Notes under the pieces: model-generated | The model's database searches: none | The model's input: the letters and a program-made list of their open reading frames with translations, nothing else | What the model was told of the DNA's origin: nothing | Program-made: the position numbers and the translations under genes | Assembly (NCBI GenBank): GCA_029006755.1 | Contig: JAQXGO010000019.1 | Coordinates: 1-36,127, forward strand | Direction of reading: 5' to 3' | DNA: 36,127 bases | Source of the DNA: Clostridia bacterium | GTDB lineage: Bacteria; Bacillota; Clostridia; UMGS1883; UMGS1540 | In this document: piece by piece, positions 15,607 through 24,929 of the stretch | Layout: each line of letters begins with the position of its first letter | How positions within the stretch are numbered: the first letter of the stretch is position 1

Positions 15607-17482
15607 GATAAATTTTGAAGAACGTAAAAAACAGTATTTAGCTGCGATGGAAGAGTATAAGGCACGCATTGTTGTTTGCGGCGGTACCGGCTGTATGGCA
15701 AACGGATCCGGCGAAATCCTGGAGAAGTTTAAAACAGTTGTGAAAGAGAAAGGGCTTTCTATTACGGTTGCTCTGGAAAAAGAGAAAACGGATTTCATTT
15801 TAAAGACAAGCGGCTGTCAGGGCTTCTGTCAGATGGGTCCCTTGGTAACTTTGTATCCCCAGGGCATTCTTTACGTCCATGTAAAGGCTGAGGATGTTGA
15901 GGAAATCGTAGAGCGCACCCTTTTGAAGGGCGAGATTATTGAGCGGCTTCTTTACAAAGAGAATGATGGTACAACCATTGCGGAAATGCAGAAGATTCCT
16001 TTTTACGATAAGCAGAAGAGAACCACACTGGAGCTTTGTGGCAGAATTGATGCTTTGGATATTGACGAGTATATCGCACATGGCGGTTACGAAATGGCAA
16101 AGAAGGCTGTTTTGGAAATGACTGACGATGAGATTTGCGATGAAATCTTAGCCTCCGGTCTTCGTGGCCGAGGCGGCGGCGGGTTCCCCACAGGCCGGAA
16201 ATGGGCGCTGACGAAGGTTCATAAGAATGACACAAAGTACGTTATCTGTAATGGTGACGAGGGTGACCCCGGTGCATTCATGGATCGCTGTGTCATGGAG
16301 GGCAACCCCCACAGCGTCATTGAAGGTATGATCATTGCAGCCTGTGCCATTGGCGGTACAGACGGTTATATATATGTACGTGCTGAGTACCCCTTGGCAG
16401 TTGTACGTTTGCAGATTGCTGTTGAAGCTGCGCGTAAGGCAGGCATTCTGGGCAAGAACATATTCGGTTCCGATATGAACTTTGATATTAACATTATGGA
16501 GGGTGCCGGTGCATTCGTCTGTGGTGAAGAAACGGCACTGATTCACTCCATTGAAGGCATGCGTGGTATGCCTACCTCCAAGCCGCCGTTCCCGGCAGAA
16601 AAAGGCTTGTTTGGAAAGCCCACCGTTATTAACAATGTTGAAACATTGGCTACCATTCCGATTATTATGCAGATGGGTGCAGAGAAGTATGCAGCGATCG
16701 GTTCTGAAAATGCAAACGGCACAAAGACATTTGCATTAACCGGTCACGTTGCACATACCGGTCTTATCGAAGTACCGCTGGGCACAACTCTTCGTCAAAT
16801 TATTGAAGAAATCGGCGGCGGTGTGATGAATGATGACGGCACACTTTGCGGCACAGACTTTAAGGCTGTACAGATTGGCGGCCCTTCCGGCGGTTGTTTA
16901 ACACAAGAACATCTCGATCTGCCGCTTGACTATGATCATTTGAAGTCTGTGGGTGCAATGATTGGTTCCGGTGGTTTGGTTGTTATGAACCAGCAGACAT
17001 GTATGGTAAGCATTGCACGCTTCTTCATGCAGTTTACACAGAATGAATCCTGCGGTAAATGTGTTCTGTGCCGCGAAGGAACAAAACAGATGCTTGAGCT
17101 TTTGGATGATATCATTGAAGGTCGAGGTACAGCAGAGACATTAGAGCTTTTGGAATCTCTGGCACGTACTGTACAGGCAGGCTCTTTGTGTGCACTGGGT
17201 AAAACAGCACCGAACCCGGTTCTGTCTACATTAAAATACTTCCGCAAAGAGTATGAAGCACATATCTTTGAAAACAAATGCCCCGCAGGCCGTTGCGAAG
17301 CCTTCGCAAACTATGCTATCGATCCGGAAAAGTGTAAGAGCTGCAGCCTTTGCGCTCGTAAGTGTCCGGTAGAAGCAATTAGCGGTGAAAAGGGTGTACC
17401 TTACACGATTGATACAGACAAATGTATTAAGTGCGGTGCTTGCATAGGAAACTGCAAGTTCGGCGCAGTATATAAAGGTTAA
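15599..17482 (+). CDS. hydB: NuoF/HydB-type FMN and Fe-S subunit of the hydrogenase, 627 aa
   Basis: NAD(P)H-reacting flavin subunit. It has three parts: an N-terminal thioredoxin-like [2Fe-2S] region (CGGTGCMANGSG, then TSGCQGFCQMGP), a central NuoF core with the glycine-rich NADH/FMN block (RGRGGGGFPTGRKW, then GEETALIHSIEG) and the CGKCVLCREGT cluster site, and a C-terminal pair of [4Fe-4S] motifs (CKSCSLCARKCP and CIKCGACIGNC). This architecture is typical of HydB/HndC of bifurcating or NAD(P)-linked [FeFe] hydrogenases. Translation is coupled to hydC. Confidence 0.95.
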   Translation: MHKINFEERKKQYLAAMEEYKARIVVCGGTGCMANGSGEILEKFKTVVKEKGLSITVALEKEKTDFILKTSGCQGFCQMGPLVTLYPQGILYVHVKAEDVEEIVERTLLKGEIIERLLYKENDGTTIAEMQKIPFYDKQKRTTLELCGRIDALDIDEYIAHGGYEMAKKAVLEMTDDEICDEILASGLRGRGGGGFPTGRKWALTKVHKNDTKYVICNGDEGDPGAFMDRCVMEGNPHSVIEGMIIAACAIGGTDGYIYVRAEYPLAVVRLQIAVEAARKAGILGKNIFGSDMNFDINIMEGAGAFVCGEETALIHSIEGMRGMPTSKPPFPAEKGLFGKPTVINNVETLATIPIIMQMGAEKYAAIGSENANGTKTFALTGHVAHTGLIEVPLGTTLRQIIEEIGGGVMNDDGTLCGTDFKAVQIGGPSGGCLTQEHLDLPLDYDHLKSVGAMIGSGGLVVMNQQTCMVSIARFFMQFTQNESCGKCVLCREGTKQMLELLDDIIEGRGTAETLELLESLARTVQAGSLCALGKTAPNPVLSTLKYFRKEYEAHIFENKCPAGRCEAFANYAIDPEKCKSCSLCARKCPVEAISGEKGVPYTIDTDKCIKCGACIGNCKFGAVYKG

Positions 17483-17494
17483 GGGGTGAACACA

Positions 17495-19216
17495 ATGAAG
17501 AATAAAACAATAACAATTGATAATAATGTCTACCCGATCGAGAACGAGAAGAATCTGCTGGAAGCTATCCGTGCTGCAGGCATTGATCTGCCCACTTTCT
17601 GTTACCAGCCGGAACTAAGCGTTTTTGGTGCATGTCGTATGTGTATGGTTGAAGTAGAAGGGCGCGGTCTTGTACCCGCCTGCTCCACCGCTGTAATGGA
17701 CGGCATGGTGGTTCGTACCAACACAAAGCAAATCCGTGATATGCGTAAGATGATTGTTGAGCTTATGCTTGCACATCACGATCAGAATTGCACAACCTGC
17801 CCGAAAAGCGGTTCTTGTAAGTTGCAGTCACTGGCGCACAAGATGGGCATTAGCAAGGTTCGTTTCCAAGATGTTGAAACCGAGATAACCATAGATATGT
17901 CCTCTAAGTCCATTGTCCGCAACAGCTCCAAGTGTGTACTTTGCGGCTGCTGCGTACGTACCTGCCGCGAGATTCAGAGCGTTGGCGCATTGGATTTTGC
18001 AAATCGTGGCTCTGATGCCAAGATCGTTTCCAACTTTGACAAGCCTATCGGTAAGGTGGAATGTGTAAACTGCGGTCAGTGCATTAAGGTTTGCCCGGTT
18101 GGCGCACTTTCTCCCAAGTATCAGATTAACGAAGTCTGGAACGAAATTTATAATGAAGATAAGACTGTTGTTGTGCAGATTGCACCGGCTGTACGTGTTG
18201 CGATCGGTGAACAGTTCGGTTATGAACCGGGCGAAGCCACCACAGGCCAGATGGTCAGCGCACTGCGCATGATGGGCTTTGACTATATTTATGATACCTC
18301 CTTCGGAGCAGACTTTACGGTTATCGAAGAAGGGAACGAATTTATCGAACGCTTCAAGAAGGGCGAAAAGCTGCCGCAGTTCACCTCCTGCTGTCCGGCA
18401 TGGGTGAAGTTTGCAGAGCAGACTTATCCGGAGCTTCTGCCGAATGTTTCTACTTGCAGCTCTCCCCAGCAGATGTTTGGTGCCCTTTGCAAGGATCAGC
18501 TGACAAAGATGCTGAACATCCCGCGTGAAAAATTGGTCGTTGTATCTATTATGCCTTGCACAGCTAAAAAGTTTGAAGCTGCACGTCCCGAGTTTGCAAA
18601 GGATGGCAACCCGGATGTGGATTATGTATTAACCACACAGGAACTTGCAATGATGATTCAGGAAAGAGGCATTGATTTTAGAGGTCTTGAAATCGGTTCC
18701 TTTGATATGCCTTTCGGCTTTAAGACCGGTGCGGCAGTTATCTTCGGTACAACCGGCGGCGTAAGTGAAGCTGTGCTTCGTTATGCAGCATACAACCTAA
18801 GCGGCGGCCAGATGCCGAACGTAAAAGAGCTCCGCGGCAAAGAAGGGATTAAAACATTAGAAGTTACCTTGGGTGAGGTTACATTGCGCCTTGCTGTTGT
18901 CAGCGGTCTTGCAAATGCACGTAAGCTGATTGAGGCTATAAAGGCCGGGAAGGAAAGCTATGATCTGATCGAAGTTATGGCATGCTGCGGTGGCTGTGTA
19001 AACGGCGGTGGCCAGCCCATTTCCAAGACAAGCGACACAGTTGAAAATCGTGCGGAAGGTCTGTATAAGAATGATAAGGATCTGCAGTTCCATAGTTCTG
19101 AACAGAACCCCTACCTGCAGAAAATGTATAAAGAAGATATCGACAAGGAAAAGGCACATCACCTGTTCCATACCGGTTATCAGGAAAGACAGTACGTTAC
19201 AATCGACGAAGACTAA
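17495..19216 (+). CDS. hydA: [FeFe] hydrogenase catalytic subunit, 573 aa
   Basis: Makes or oxidises H2 at the H-cluster. Iron-sulfur sites run in order: [2Fe-2S] C36/C47/C50/C63; His-Cys3 [4Fe-4S] H95/C99/C102/C108; two ferredoxin motifs C147-C157 and C190-C200; then the H-cluster motifs TSCCPAW (297-303), MPCTAKK (353-359) and EVMACCGGCVNGGGQP near the C-terminus. With hydC and hydB it forms the trimeric unit that can couple NADH and ferredoxin oxidation to H2 evolution (known for the family). Whether this one bifurcates is not shown by sequence. The start at 17495 has AAGGGG 8 nt upstream. The maturases HydE, HydF and HydG are not in the window. Confidence 0.96.
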   Translation: MKNKTITIDNNVYPIENEKNLLEAIRAAGIDLPTFCYQPELSVFGACRMCMVEVEGRGLVPACSTAVMDGMVVRTNTKQIRDMRKMIVELMLAHHDQNCTTCPKSGSCKLQSLAHKMGISKVRFQDVETEITIDMSSKSIVRNSSKCVLCGCCVRTCREIQSVGALDFANRGSDAKIVSNFDKPIGKVECVNCGQCIKVCPVGALSPKYQINEVWNEIYNEDKTVVVQIAPAVRVAIGEQFGYEPGEATTGQMVSALRMMGFDYIYDTSFGADFTVIEEGNEFIERFKKGEKLPQFTSCCPAWVKFAEQTYPELLPNVSTCSSPQQMFGALCKDQLTKMLNIPREKLVVVSIMPCTAKKFEAARPEFAKDGNPDVDYVLTTQELAMMIQERGIDFRGLEIGSFDMPFGFKTGAAVIFGTTGGVSEAVLRYAAYNLSGGQMPNVKELRGKEGIKTLEVTLGEVTLRLAVVSGLANARKLIEAIKAGKESYDLIEVMACCGGCVNGGGQPISKTSDTVENRAEGLYKNDKDLQFHSSEQNPYLQKMYKEDIDKEKAHHLFHTGYQERQYVTIDED

Positions 19217-19243
19217 TCTTCGCATTTGAATAAACAAAAGAAA

Positions 19244-19276
19244 AGGACTATGATGCAACGCATCGTAGTCCTTTTT
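19244..19276 (+). terminator. Terminator of the hydrogenase operon
   Basis: AGGACTATGATGC pairs over 13 bp (one G-U) with GCATCGTAGTCCT around an AAC loop, and a T-run follows. Confidence 0.92.
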
Positions 19277-19294
19277 GCAACAAAAAATAATTTT

Positions 19295-19327
19295 ATTATT
19301 GCTTTTTGCAATAATATGTGCTAAAAT
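19295..19327 (+). promoter_or_regulatory. Promoter of the Y-polymerase/YolD pair with overlapping inverted repeat
   Basis: TTGCTT (19299-19304), 17 nt, TAAAAT (19322-19327). A perfect inverted repeat ATTATTGC-TTTTT-GCAATAAT (19295-19315) covers the -35 box and half the spacer and could be an operator. No standard LexA box is seen. Confidence 0.65.
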
Positions 19328-19364
19328 AGAAATTGAAAAGAAGGAAAAAGGAGAGAGAACAGAG

Positions 19365-20873
19365 ATGGAAAGAACGTATCTTTGCATTGATCTTAAATCT
19401 TTTTATGCATCGGTCGAATGTATAGAACGCGGGCTTGACCCTTTGACCACGAATCTTGTGGTGGCAGATCATAGCCGTACGGACAAAACCATCTGTCTTG
19501 CCGTATCTCCCTCCTTAAAGGCGCAGGGCATCCCGGGCCGTCCGCGGCTGTTTGAGGTTGTGCAGAAGGTGAAGGAGGTAAACTGTAGGCGAAAGGAAAA
19601 AACGCCGCACAAAGCGTTTGTAGGTGCGTCCTATGATAAGATAGCGCTGGATACCCAGCCGGAATTAGAGCTTAGCTATATTGTTGCACCGCCAAGAATG
19701 GCGCATTATATGGAGTACAGTGCACGGATTTATCGTGTGTACCTCAACTATGTTGCGCCGGAGGATATTCATGTATACTCCATTGATGAGGTATTCATGG
19801 ATATTACGGACTATTTACATACGTATAAAAGGACCGCGCACGCCCTTGCGATGGATATGATTCATGATGTATTGAAAGTTACAGGCATTACCGCAACAGC
19901 CGGGATTGGCACGAATTTGTATTTAGCCAAAATTGCTATGGATATTCTTGCAAAAAAGATGCCGGCAGATAAAGACGGCGTTCGTATTGCGGAGTTGGAT
20001 GAGCTTTTGTACAGAAAATTGCTTTGGAGCCATAGACCGCTGACGGATTTTTGGCAGCTTGGCAAGGGGTACGCCGCAAAGCTGGAAAAACATAGATTAT
20101 ACACGATGGGCGATATTGCGGAGCTTTCTCTTTCCACGTATGGGGAGGATAAGCTGTATCAGTTATTTGGCATAAATGCAGAACTTTTGATTGATCATGC
20201 GTGGGGCTGGGAACCCTGTACGATGGCGGATATACGGTCATACCGACCGAAGGATACAAGTATGGGGAGCGGGCAGGTGCTGCAAAAACCATATAGCTTT
20301 GAAAAGGCAAAGCTTATTACAAGAGAAATGACGGAGCTTTTGGTACTTGACCTTGTAGAAAAGCATTTTGTGACTGATCAGATCGTATTAACGATTGGGT
20401 ATGATGTGGAGAATCTAACAAATCCTGCTATAAGCCGGCAGTATACGGGAGAAATCGTCAAGGATCCATATGGCAGAATGGTTCCGAAGCATGCACATGG
20501 AACGGCGAATGTGGGGAGATTTACGGCTTCCACCCGGCTGATTATGGAGGCGGTCATGGCGTTATATGACCGCATTGTGCACCCGAATTTGCTTGTAAGG
20601 CGTGTGCATATCAGGGCCAATCATGTGATAAACGAGGCAGAAATTAAAGCGAACGAACGTGTACAACAGCTGAATCTTTTTACAGATTATGCAACGCTTT
20701 GCAGAGAAGAAAAACAGGAAAAAGAGCGACTCGATAAAGAACGCGCAATTCAGGAAACCACCATACGTCTGCGCAATCGCTTTGGAAAAAACGCAGTACT
20801 GAAAGGGACCAGTTTGCAAGAAGGTGCAACAACTATAGAAAGAAACCGCCAGATTGGCGGGCATAAGGCATAA
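19365..20873 (+). CDS. Y-family translesion DNA polymerase (UvrX/YqjW-like), 502 aa
   Basis: UmuC-type polymerase that copies past DNA damage. The palm motifs are visible: the N-terminal LCIDLKSFYASVECIERGLDP and the catalytic VYSIDEVFMDIT with its SxDE pair. ATAGIGTNLYLAKIAMDILAKK follows. The length and the YolD-like gene 11 nt downstream match the firmicute UvrX/YqjW cassette, not DinB. The start at 19365 is chosen because the family N-terminus begins there; AAGGAG is about 11 nt upstream. The C-terminal 40 residues are charged and coiled-coil-like. Confidence 0.9.
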   Translation: MERTYLCIDLKSFYASVECIERGLDPLTTNLVVADHSRTDKTICLAVSPSLKAQGIPGRPRLFEVVQKVKEVNCRRKEKTPHKAFVGASYDKIALDTQPELELSYIVAPPRMAHYMEYSARIYRVYLNYVAPEDIHVYSIDEVFMDITDYLHTYKRTAHALAMDMIHDVLKVTGITATAGIGTNLYLAKIAMDILAKKMPADKDGVRIAELDELLYRKLLWSHRPLTDFWQLGKGYAAKLEKHRLYTMGDIAELSLSTYGEDKLYQLFGINAELLIDHAWGWEPCTMADIRSYRPKDTSMGSGQVLQKPYSFEKAKLITREMTELLVLDLVEKHFVTDQIVLTIGYDVENLTNPAISRQYTGEIVKDPYGRMVPKHAHGTANVGRFTASTRLIMEAVMALYDRIVHPNLLVRRVHIRANHVINEAEIKANERVQQLNLFTDYATLCREEKQEKERLDKERAIQETTIRLRNRFGKNAVLKGTSLQEGATTIERNRQIGGHKA

Positions 20874-20884
20874 GGAGGATTGAC

Positions 20885-21319
20885 ATGAGCGAAGAACGAT
20901 ATGCATATATGATATCTATGCCTCACCATAGGTCCAAGACGAGAAAGCCCATGACGATGATAGGTAGGGCGGCGCAGTTCGGTGCATTCCGTGCACTTGT
21001 GGGCTATGAAGAGGAGATTGCAGAAACCGGACGGTTAACAGATAAACGCATCATACTGGATGAGTATGTGCAAGCACAAATCAATCGAAAACTGCAATAT
21101 TTGCATGATCGGCACATGCAGACGGAGAATGTCAGCCTTACCTACTTTGTGCCGGATGCAAAAAAAGCGGGCGGGGCATACAAAACGAAGACCGGTACAG
21201 TGCGGAAAATTAAAGTTTTTGAAGGCGTTGTGCAATTCACTGATGGGGCAGAGGTGCCTATCCATGATATTGTAGCCATTGCCGGTGAGGCTTTTGAAAA
21301 GATAGAGGAGCCCTTATAA
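20885..21319 (+). CDS. YolD-like family protein, 144 aa
   Basis: Small protein of the YolD-like family, usually encoded beside UvrX/YqjW polymerases and thought to be a UmuD-like partner. The family motif MIGRAAQFGAFRALVGYEEEI is present, and the C-terminal half is a basic beta-rich stretch. AAGGAGG precedes the ATG. The stop overlaps the end of the convergent spoIVFB gene by 6 nt, and no terminator separates the two. Confidence 0.88.
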   Translation: MSEERYAYMISMPHHRSKTRKPMTMIGRAAQFGAFRALVGYEEEIAETGRLTDKRIILDEYVQAQINRKLQYLHDRHMQTENVSLTYFVPDAKKAGGAYKTKTGTVRKIKVFEGVVQFTDGAEVPIHDIVAIAGEAFEKIEEPL

Positions 21320-22084
21320 TAAGTCCCCTACGCGGCTGGTGGCACCATGCGCGCGGATATAGGCAGTCACGGTTGCTTCCGGCAAAAATTGTCCATGGGA
21401 TTTTACGTGGAAAACAGCAAAATAAAGCGGAGAATAGTAGGAGAGAAGGTGCAGAAGACTATCACTCTCCTTCACGCAAAAGGTTTTCACACGTTTGGTT
21501 GGAAATGCTTTTTTCAGAACCAGCGGTGAGGTGGGAGAAGGCGCAAAGAGATAGTCAGAAAGAACGACTGCACCAATTGCCAGCATAGAGGCACTGCCTA
21601 TCAAGCCAAGGCATAGGAAGAAAATGCCGAACAGCCGCGTCGAATGTCGGATTAGGCGGTTGCCGCGCATGTAGCCTATCGTTTTCCATAGGTGCAGGCG
21701 AAGCAGTCTGCCGCCGTCTAAGGGCATAGCCGGGAGAAGGTTTACAAGCATAAGGCAAAGGTTCACAGTGGAGAGCATAGGCTGATGGAAACTATAAAAC
21801 AAACAACAAAGCAAAAAGCTGCCCAAAGGTCCGGCGATCAGAATATAAGCTTCGGCGGCGTAGTCTGTGCCGGACAGGCGAAGCGCACAGCCGTAGGGCA
21901 AAAGCTCCAGCCGACGAATCGGGATATGAAAGCACAGAGAAACAAAAAGATGACAACATTCATGGAGCAAGGCGGAAAAGAAGGTTGCCCAGTACAGATA
22001 AAAGTAGGGGGAAAAGAAGGATAAACCGGCCATAAAAAGAAGGCCGATATGTAAAAAAACATGACGCGAAAGACGAATAAACAA
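21314..22084 (-). CDS. spoIVFB: SpoIVFB-type M50 intramembrane metalloprotease, 256 aa
   Basis: Site-2-protease family enzyme. The zinc site is H41-E42-C-C-H45 inside a hydrophobic segment, and the third ligand D123 is in NLLPAMPLDGG, with AGPLGS between them, as in SpoIVFB. Several membrane segments cover residues 10-180; the C-terminal part is soluble and CBS-like in position. In sporulation it cleaves pro-sigma-K in the mother cell. The start is TTG with AAGGTGG 8 nt upstream. No spoIVFA is adjacent, though in Bacillus the two form an operon; bofA lies about 10 kb away. Confidence 0.85.
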   Translation of the reverse strand: MFIRLSRHVFLHIGLLFMAGLSFFSPYFYLYWATFFSALLHECCHLFVSLCFHIPIRRLELLPYGCALRLSGTDYAAEAYILIAGPLGSFLLCCLFYSFHQPMLSTVNLCLMLVNLLPAMPLDGGRLLRLHLWKTIGYMRGNRLIRHSTRLFGIFFLCLGLIGSASMLAIGAVVLSDYLFAPSPTSPLVLKKAFPTKRVKTFCVKESDSLLHLLSYYSPLYFAVFHVKSHGQFLPEATVTAYIRAHGATSRVGDLL

Positions 22085-22215
22085 GGATAGAGACCACCTT
22101 CCAAATTTATTTAGATTATTTCAGAAAAAAAAAGGGTTTTTACGTTTTGTACAGAATACCTTTAAGAGTAATATATGTAAATAATAGAAAAATATATTTG
22201 AAAGGGGTATAAAAC

Positions 22216-24840
22216 ATGGCAAATAAGTATGTTTACTTATTCTGCGAAGGTGATGCTTCCATGCGTAACCTGTTAGGAGGCAAGGGCGCAAACTTGGCAG
22301 AAATGACAAAACTTGGGCTTCCCGTACCACAGGGCTTTACAATTTCGACAGAGGCATGCACAAAGTATTACGAGGATGGCCGCAAAATTAATGATGAAAT
22401 TCAAGCAGAAATTATGGAATATATTAATAAAATGGAAGAGATTTGCGGTAAAAAGTTTGGTGACGACGAAAACCCGCTTTTGGTTTCTGTTCGCTCCGGC
22501 GCAAGAGCTTCCATGCCCGGCATGATGGATACGATTTTGAACTTAGGCCTGAATGAAAAGGTTGTCGAGGTCATGGCACAAAAGTCCGGCAATGCCAGAT
22601 GGGCCTATGACTGCTACAGAAGATTTATCCAGATGTATTCCGACGTTGTTATGGAAGTCGGTAAGAAATACTTTGAGCAGCTTATCGATGCAATGAAGGA
22701 AAAGAAGGGTATTACGCAGGACGTTGACCTTACAGCAGAGGATTTAAAAGAGCTGGCTAACCAGTTTAAGGCAGAATATAAAGCAAAAATCGGAGAGGAC
22801 TTTCCCTCTGACCCGAAGGAACAGCTCATGGGTGCAGTAGAAGCTGTGTTCCGCTCTTGGGATAACCCCCGTGCAAATATTTATCGTCGTGATAATGATA
22901 TTCCGTATTCCTGGGGCACCGCAGTAAACGTACAGATGATGGCCTTTGGCAATATGGGTGAAACGTCCGGTACAGGTGTTGCCTTTACCCGTGACCCGGC
23001 TACCGGCGAAAAGCACCTGATGGGCGAATTTCTTATGAACGCACAGGGTGAGGACGTTGTTGCCGGTGTACGTACACCGCAAAAGATTGATCAGCTTCGC
23101 GAAGTTATGCCGGAAGTTTACGAGCAGTTCGTAGGCATCTGCAATACACTGGAACAGCATTACAGAGATATGCAGGACATGGAGTTCACCATTGAGGATA
23201 AGCACCTTTACATGCTGCAGACAAGAAATGGTAAGAGAACCGCGCAGGCCGCTTTAAAGATTGCTTGTGACCTTGTGGATGAAGGTATGATTTCCGAGAA
23301 GGAAGCTGTACTGATGATTGACCCCAGAAACTTAGATACACTTTTGCACCCGCAGTTTGATGCTGCAGCATTAAAGTCTGCTACGCCGATGGCAAAAGCA
23401 CTTGCAGCATCTCCCGGTGCTGCTTGCGGTAAAATTGTATTTACAGCAGAGGATGCGAAGGAATGGAAGGCAAGAGGCGAAAAGGTTGTACTGGTTCGCT
23501 TGGAAACCTCTCCGGAAGATATTGAGGGCATGAAAGCCGCACAGGGTATTTTAACTGTTCGCGGCGGTATGACCTCTCACGCAGCCGTTGTTGCACGCGG
23601 TATGGGTACTTGCTGTGTATCCGGTTGTTCTGAAATTATTATGGATGAAGAGAATAAGCAGTTTGTATTGGGCGGCAAAACCTTCCATGAAGGGGATGCA
23701 ATTTCTATAGATGGTTCTACCGGCAAAATCTATGATGGCATCATTCCTACCGTAGATGCTTCCATTGGTGGAGATTTCGGCAGAATTATGGCATGGGCTG
23801 ACAATTATAGAACAATGAAGGTTAGAACCAATGCAGATACACCGCGCGATGCACAGAAGGCAAGAGAACTTGGTGCAGAAGGAATCGGCCTTTGCCGTAC
23901 AGAGCATATGTTCTTTGAGGGCGATAGAATTGATGCATTTCGTGAAATGATCTGCTCTGAAAAGCTGGAGGAAAGAGAAGAAGCGCTGAATAAGATTCTG
24001 CCGATGCAGCAGGGTGACTTTGAAAAGCTCTATGAAGCACTGGAAGGGAATCCGGTTACCATTCGTTTCTTAGATCCCCCGCTGCACGAGTTTGTTCCTA
24101 CAGAGGAAGAGGATATTGCGGCACTTGCAAAAGCACAGGGCAAGGATGCTGCTACGATTAAGGCAATTATCGACGGTCTCCATGAGTTTAACCCCATGAT
24201 GGGGCATCGTGGCTGCCGTTTAGCAGTTACCTATCCGGAAATTGCAAAAATGCAGACAAGAGCCATTATTCGCGCTGCAGTGAATGTAAAGAAGAATCAT
24301 GCAGATTGGAACCTGAAGCCGGAAATTATGATTCCTTTGATTGGCGATGTGAAGGAATTAAAGCATGTGAAAGACGTAGTGGTTAAGACAGCGGACGAGG
24401 AAATTGCAGCTTCCGGCATTGCGCTTGAATATGAAGTCGGTACGATGATTGAAATCCCTCGTGCTGCACTGACAGCGGACGAGATTGCGAAGGAAGCAGA
24501 ATTCTTCTGTTTTGGAACAAATGACCTGACCCAGATGACCTACGGATTCTCTCGTGATGATGCCGGGAAGTTCCTTGATGCTTACTATGATAGCAAGATT
24601 TTTGAAAACGATCCCTTTGCTAAACTTGACCAGACCGGCGTAGGAAAGCTGATGGATATGGCAATTCAACTTGGTAAGGCTACAAGACCGACATTGCATG
24701 TGGGTATTTGCGGTGAGCATGGCGGCGATCCTTCCAGCGTAGAGTTCTGCCATAAGCTTGGCTTAAACTACGTATCCTGCTCTCCCTACCGTGTACCGAT
24801 TGCCCGCCTTGCAGCAGCACAGGCAGCCATTCGCGGCTAA
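22216..24840 (+). CDS. ppdK: Pyruvate, phosphate dikinase, 874 aa
   Basis: Interconverts pyruvate + ATP + Pi and PEP + AMP + PPi, a PPi-linked glycolytic or gluconeogenic step common in anaerobes. Domain order is N-terminal ATP-grasp (GGKGANLAEMTKLGLPVPQGF), central phosphohistidine domain (GGMTSHAAVVARGMG with H455) and C-terminal PEP/pyruvate barrel ending in the GICGEHGGDP cysteine block (C832). Full family length. A weaker promoter TTGTAC-N16-TAATAT (22147-22174) lies upstream, and AAAGGGG precedes the ATG. Its only visible terminator is the hairpin of repeat copy A. Confidence 0.97.
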   Translation: MANKYVYLFCEGDASMRNLLGGKGANLAEMTKLGLPVPQGFTISTEACTKYYEDGRKINDEIQAEIMEYINKMEEICGKKFGDDENPLLVSVRSGARASMPGMMDTILNLGLNEKVVEVMAQKSGNARWAYDCYRRFIQMYSDVVMEVGKKYFEQLIDAMKEKKGITQDVDLTAEDLKELANQFKAEYKAKIGEDFPSDPKEQLMGAVEAVFRSWDNPRANIYRRDNDIPYSWGTAVNVQMMAFGNMGETSGTGVAFTRDPATGEKHLMGEFLMNAQGEDVVAGVRTPQKIDQLREVMPEVYEQFVGICNTLEQHYRDMQDMEFTIEDKHLYMLQTRNGKRTAQAALKIACDLVDEGMISEKEAVLMIDPRNLDTLLHPQFDAAALKSATPMAKALAASPGAACGKIVFTAEDAKEWKARGEKVVLVRLETSPEDIEGMKAAQGILTVRGGMTSHAAVVARGMGTCCVSGCSEIIMDEENKQFVLGGKTFHEGDAISIDGSTGKIYDGIIPTVDASIGGDFGRIMAWADNYRTMKVRTNADTPRDAQKARELGAEGIGLCRTEHMFFEGDRIDAFREMICSEKLEEREEALNKILPMQQGDFEKLYEALEGNPVTIRFLDPPLHEFVPTEEEDIAALAKAQGKDAATIKAIIDGLHEFNPMMGHRGCRLAVTYPEIAKMQTRAIIRAAVNVKKNHADWNLKPEIMIPLIGDVKELKHVKDVVVKTADEEIAASGIALEYEVGTMIEIPRAALTADEIAKEAEFFCFGTNDLTQMTYGFSRDDAGKFLDAYYDSKIFENDPFAKLDQTGVGKLMDMAIQLGKATRPTLHVGICGEHGGDPSSVEFCHKLGLNYVSCSPYRVPIARLAAAQAAIRG

Positions 24841-24879
24841 GCCGGGGTTGCGTTCGTGTATAAAACTTAACGTATAATA

Positions 24880-24929
24880 GGAGCCGTAGCAAAATGATGA
24901 TGAAAAATCTTTTTGCTACGGCTCCTTTT
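24880..24929 (+). terminator. Terminator of ppdK provided by repeat copy A
   Basis: GGAGCCGTAGCAAAA pairs perfectly over 15 bp with TTTTGCTACGGCTCC around a 16-nt loop, and TTTT follows, 40 nt after the ppdK stop. Confidence 0.88.

Noticed and set aside
18857-19387. 176-codon minus-strand frame across the end of hydA
   Set aside because: It runs antisense to hydA, the hydA terminator and the polymerase leader and shows no protein family features.
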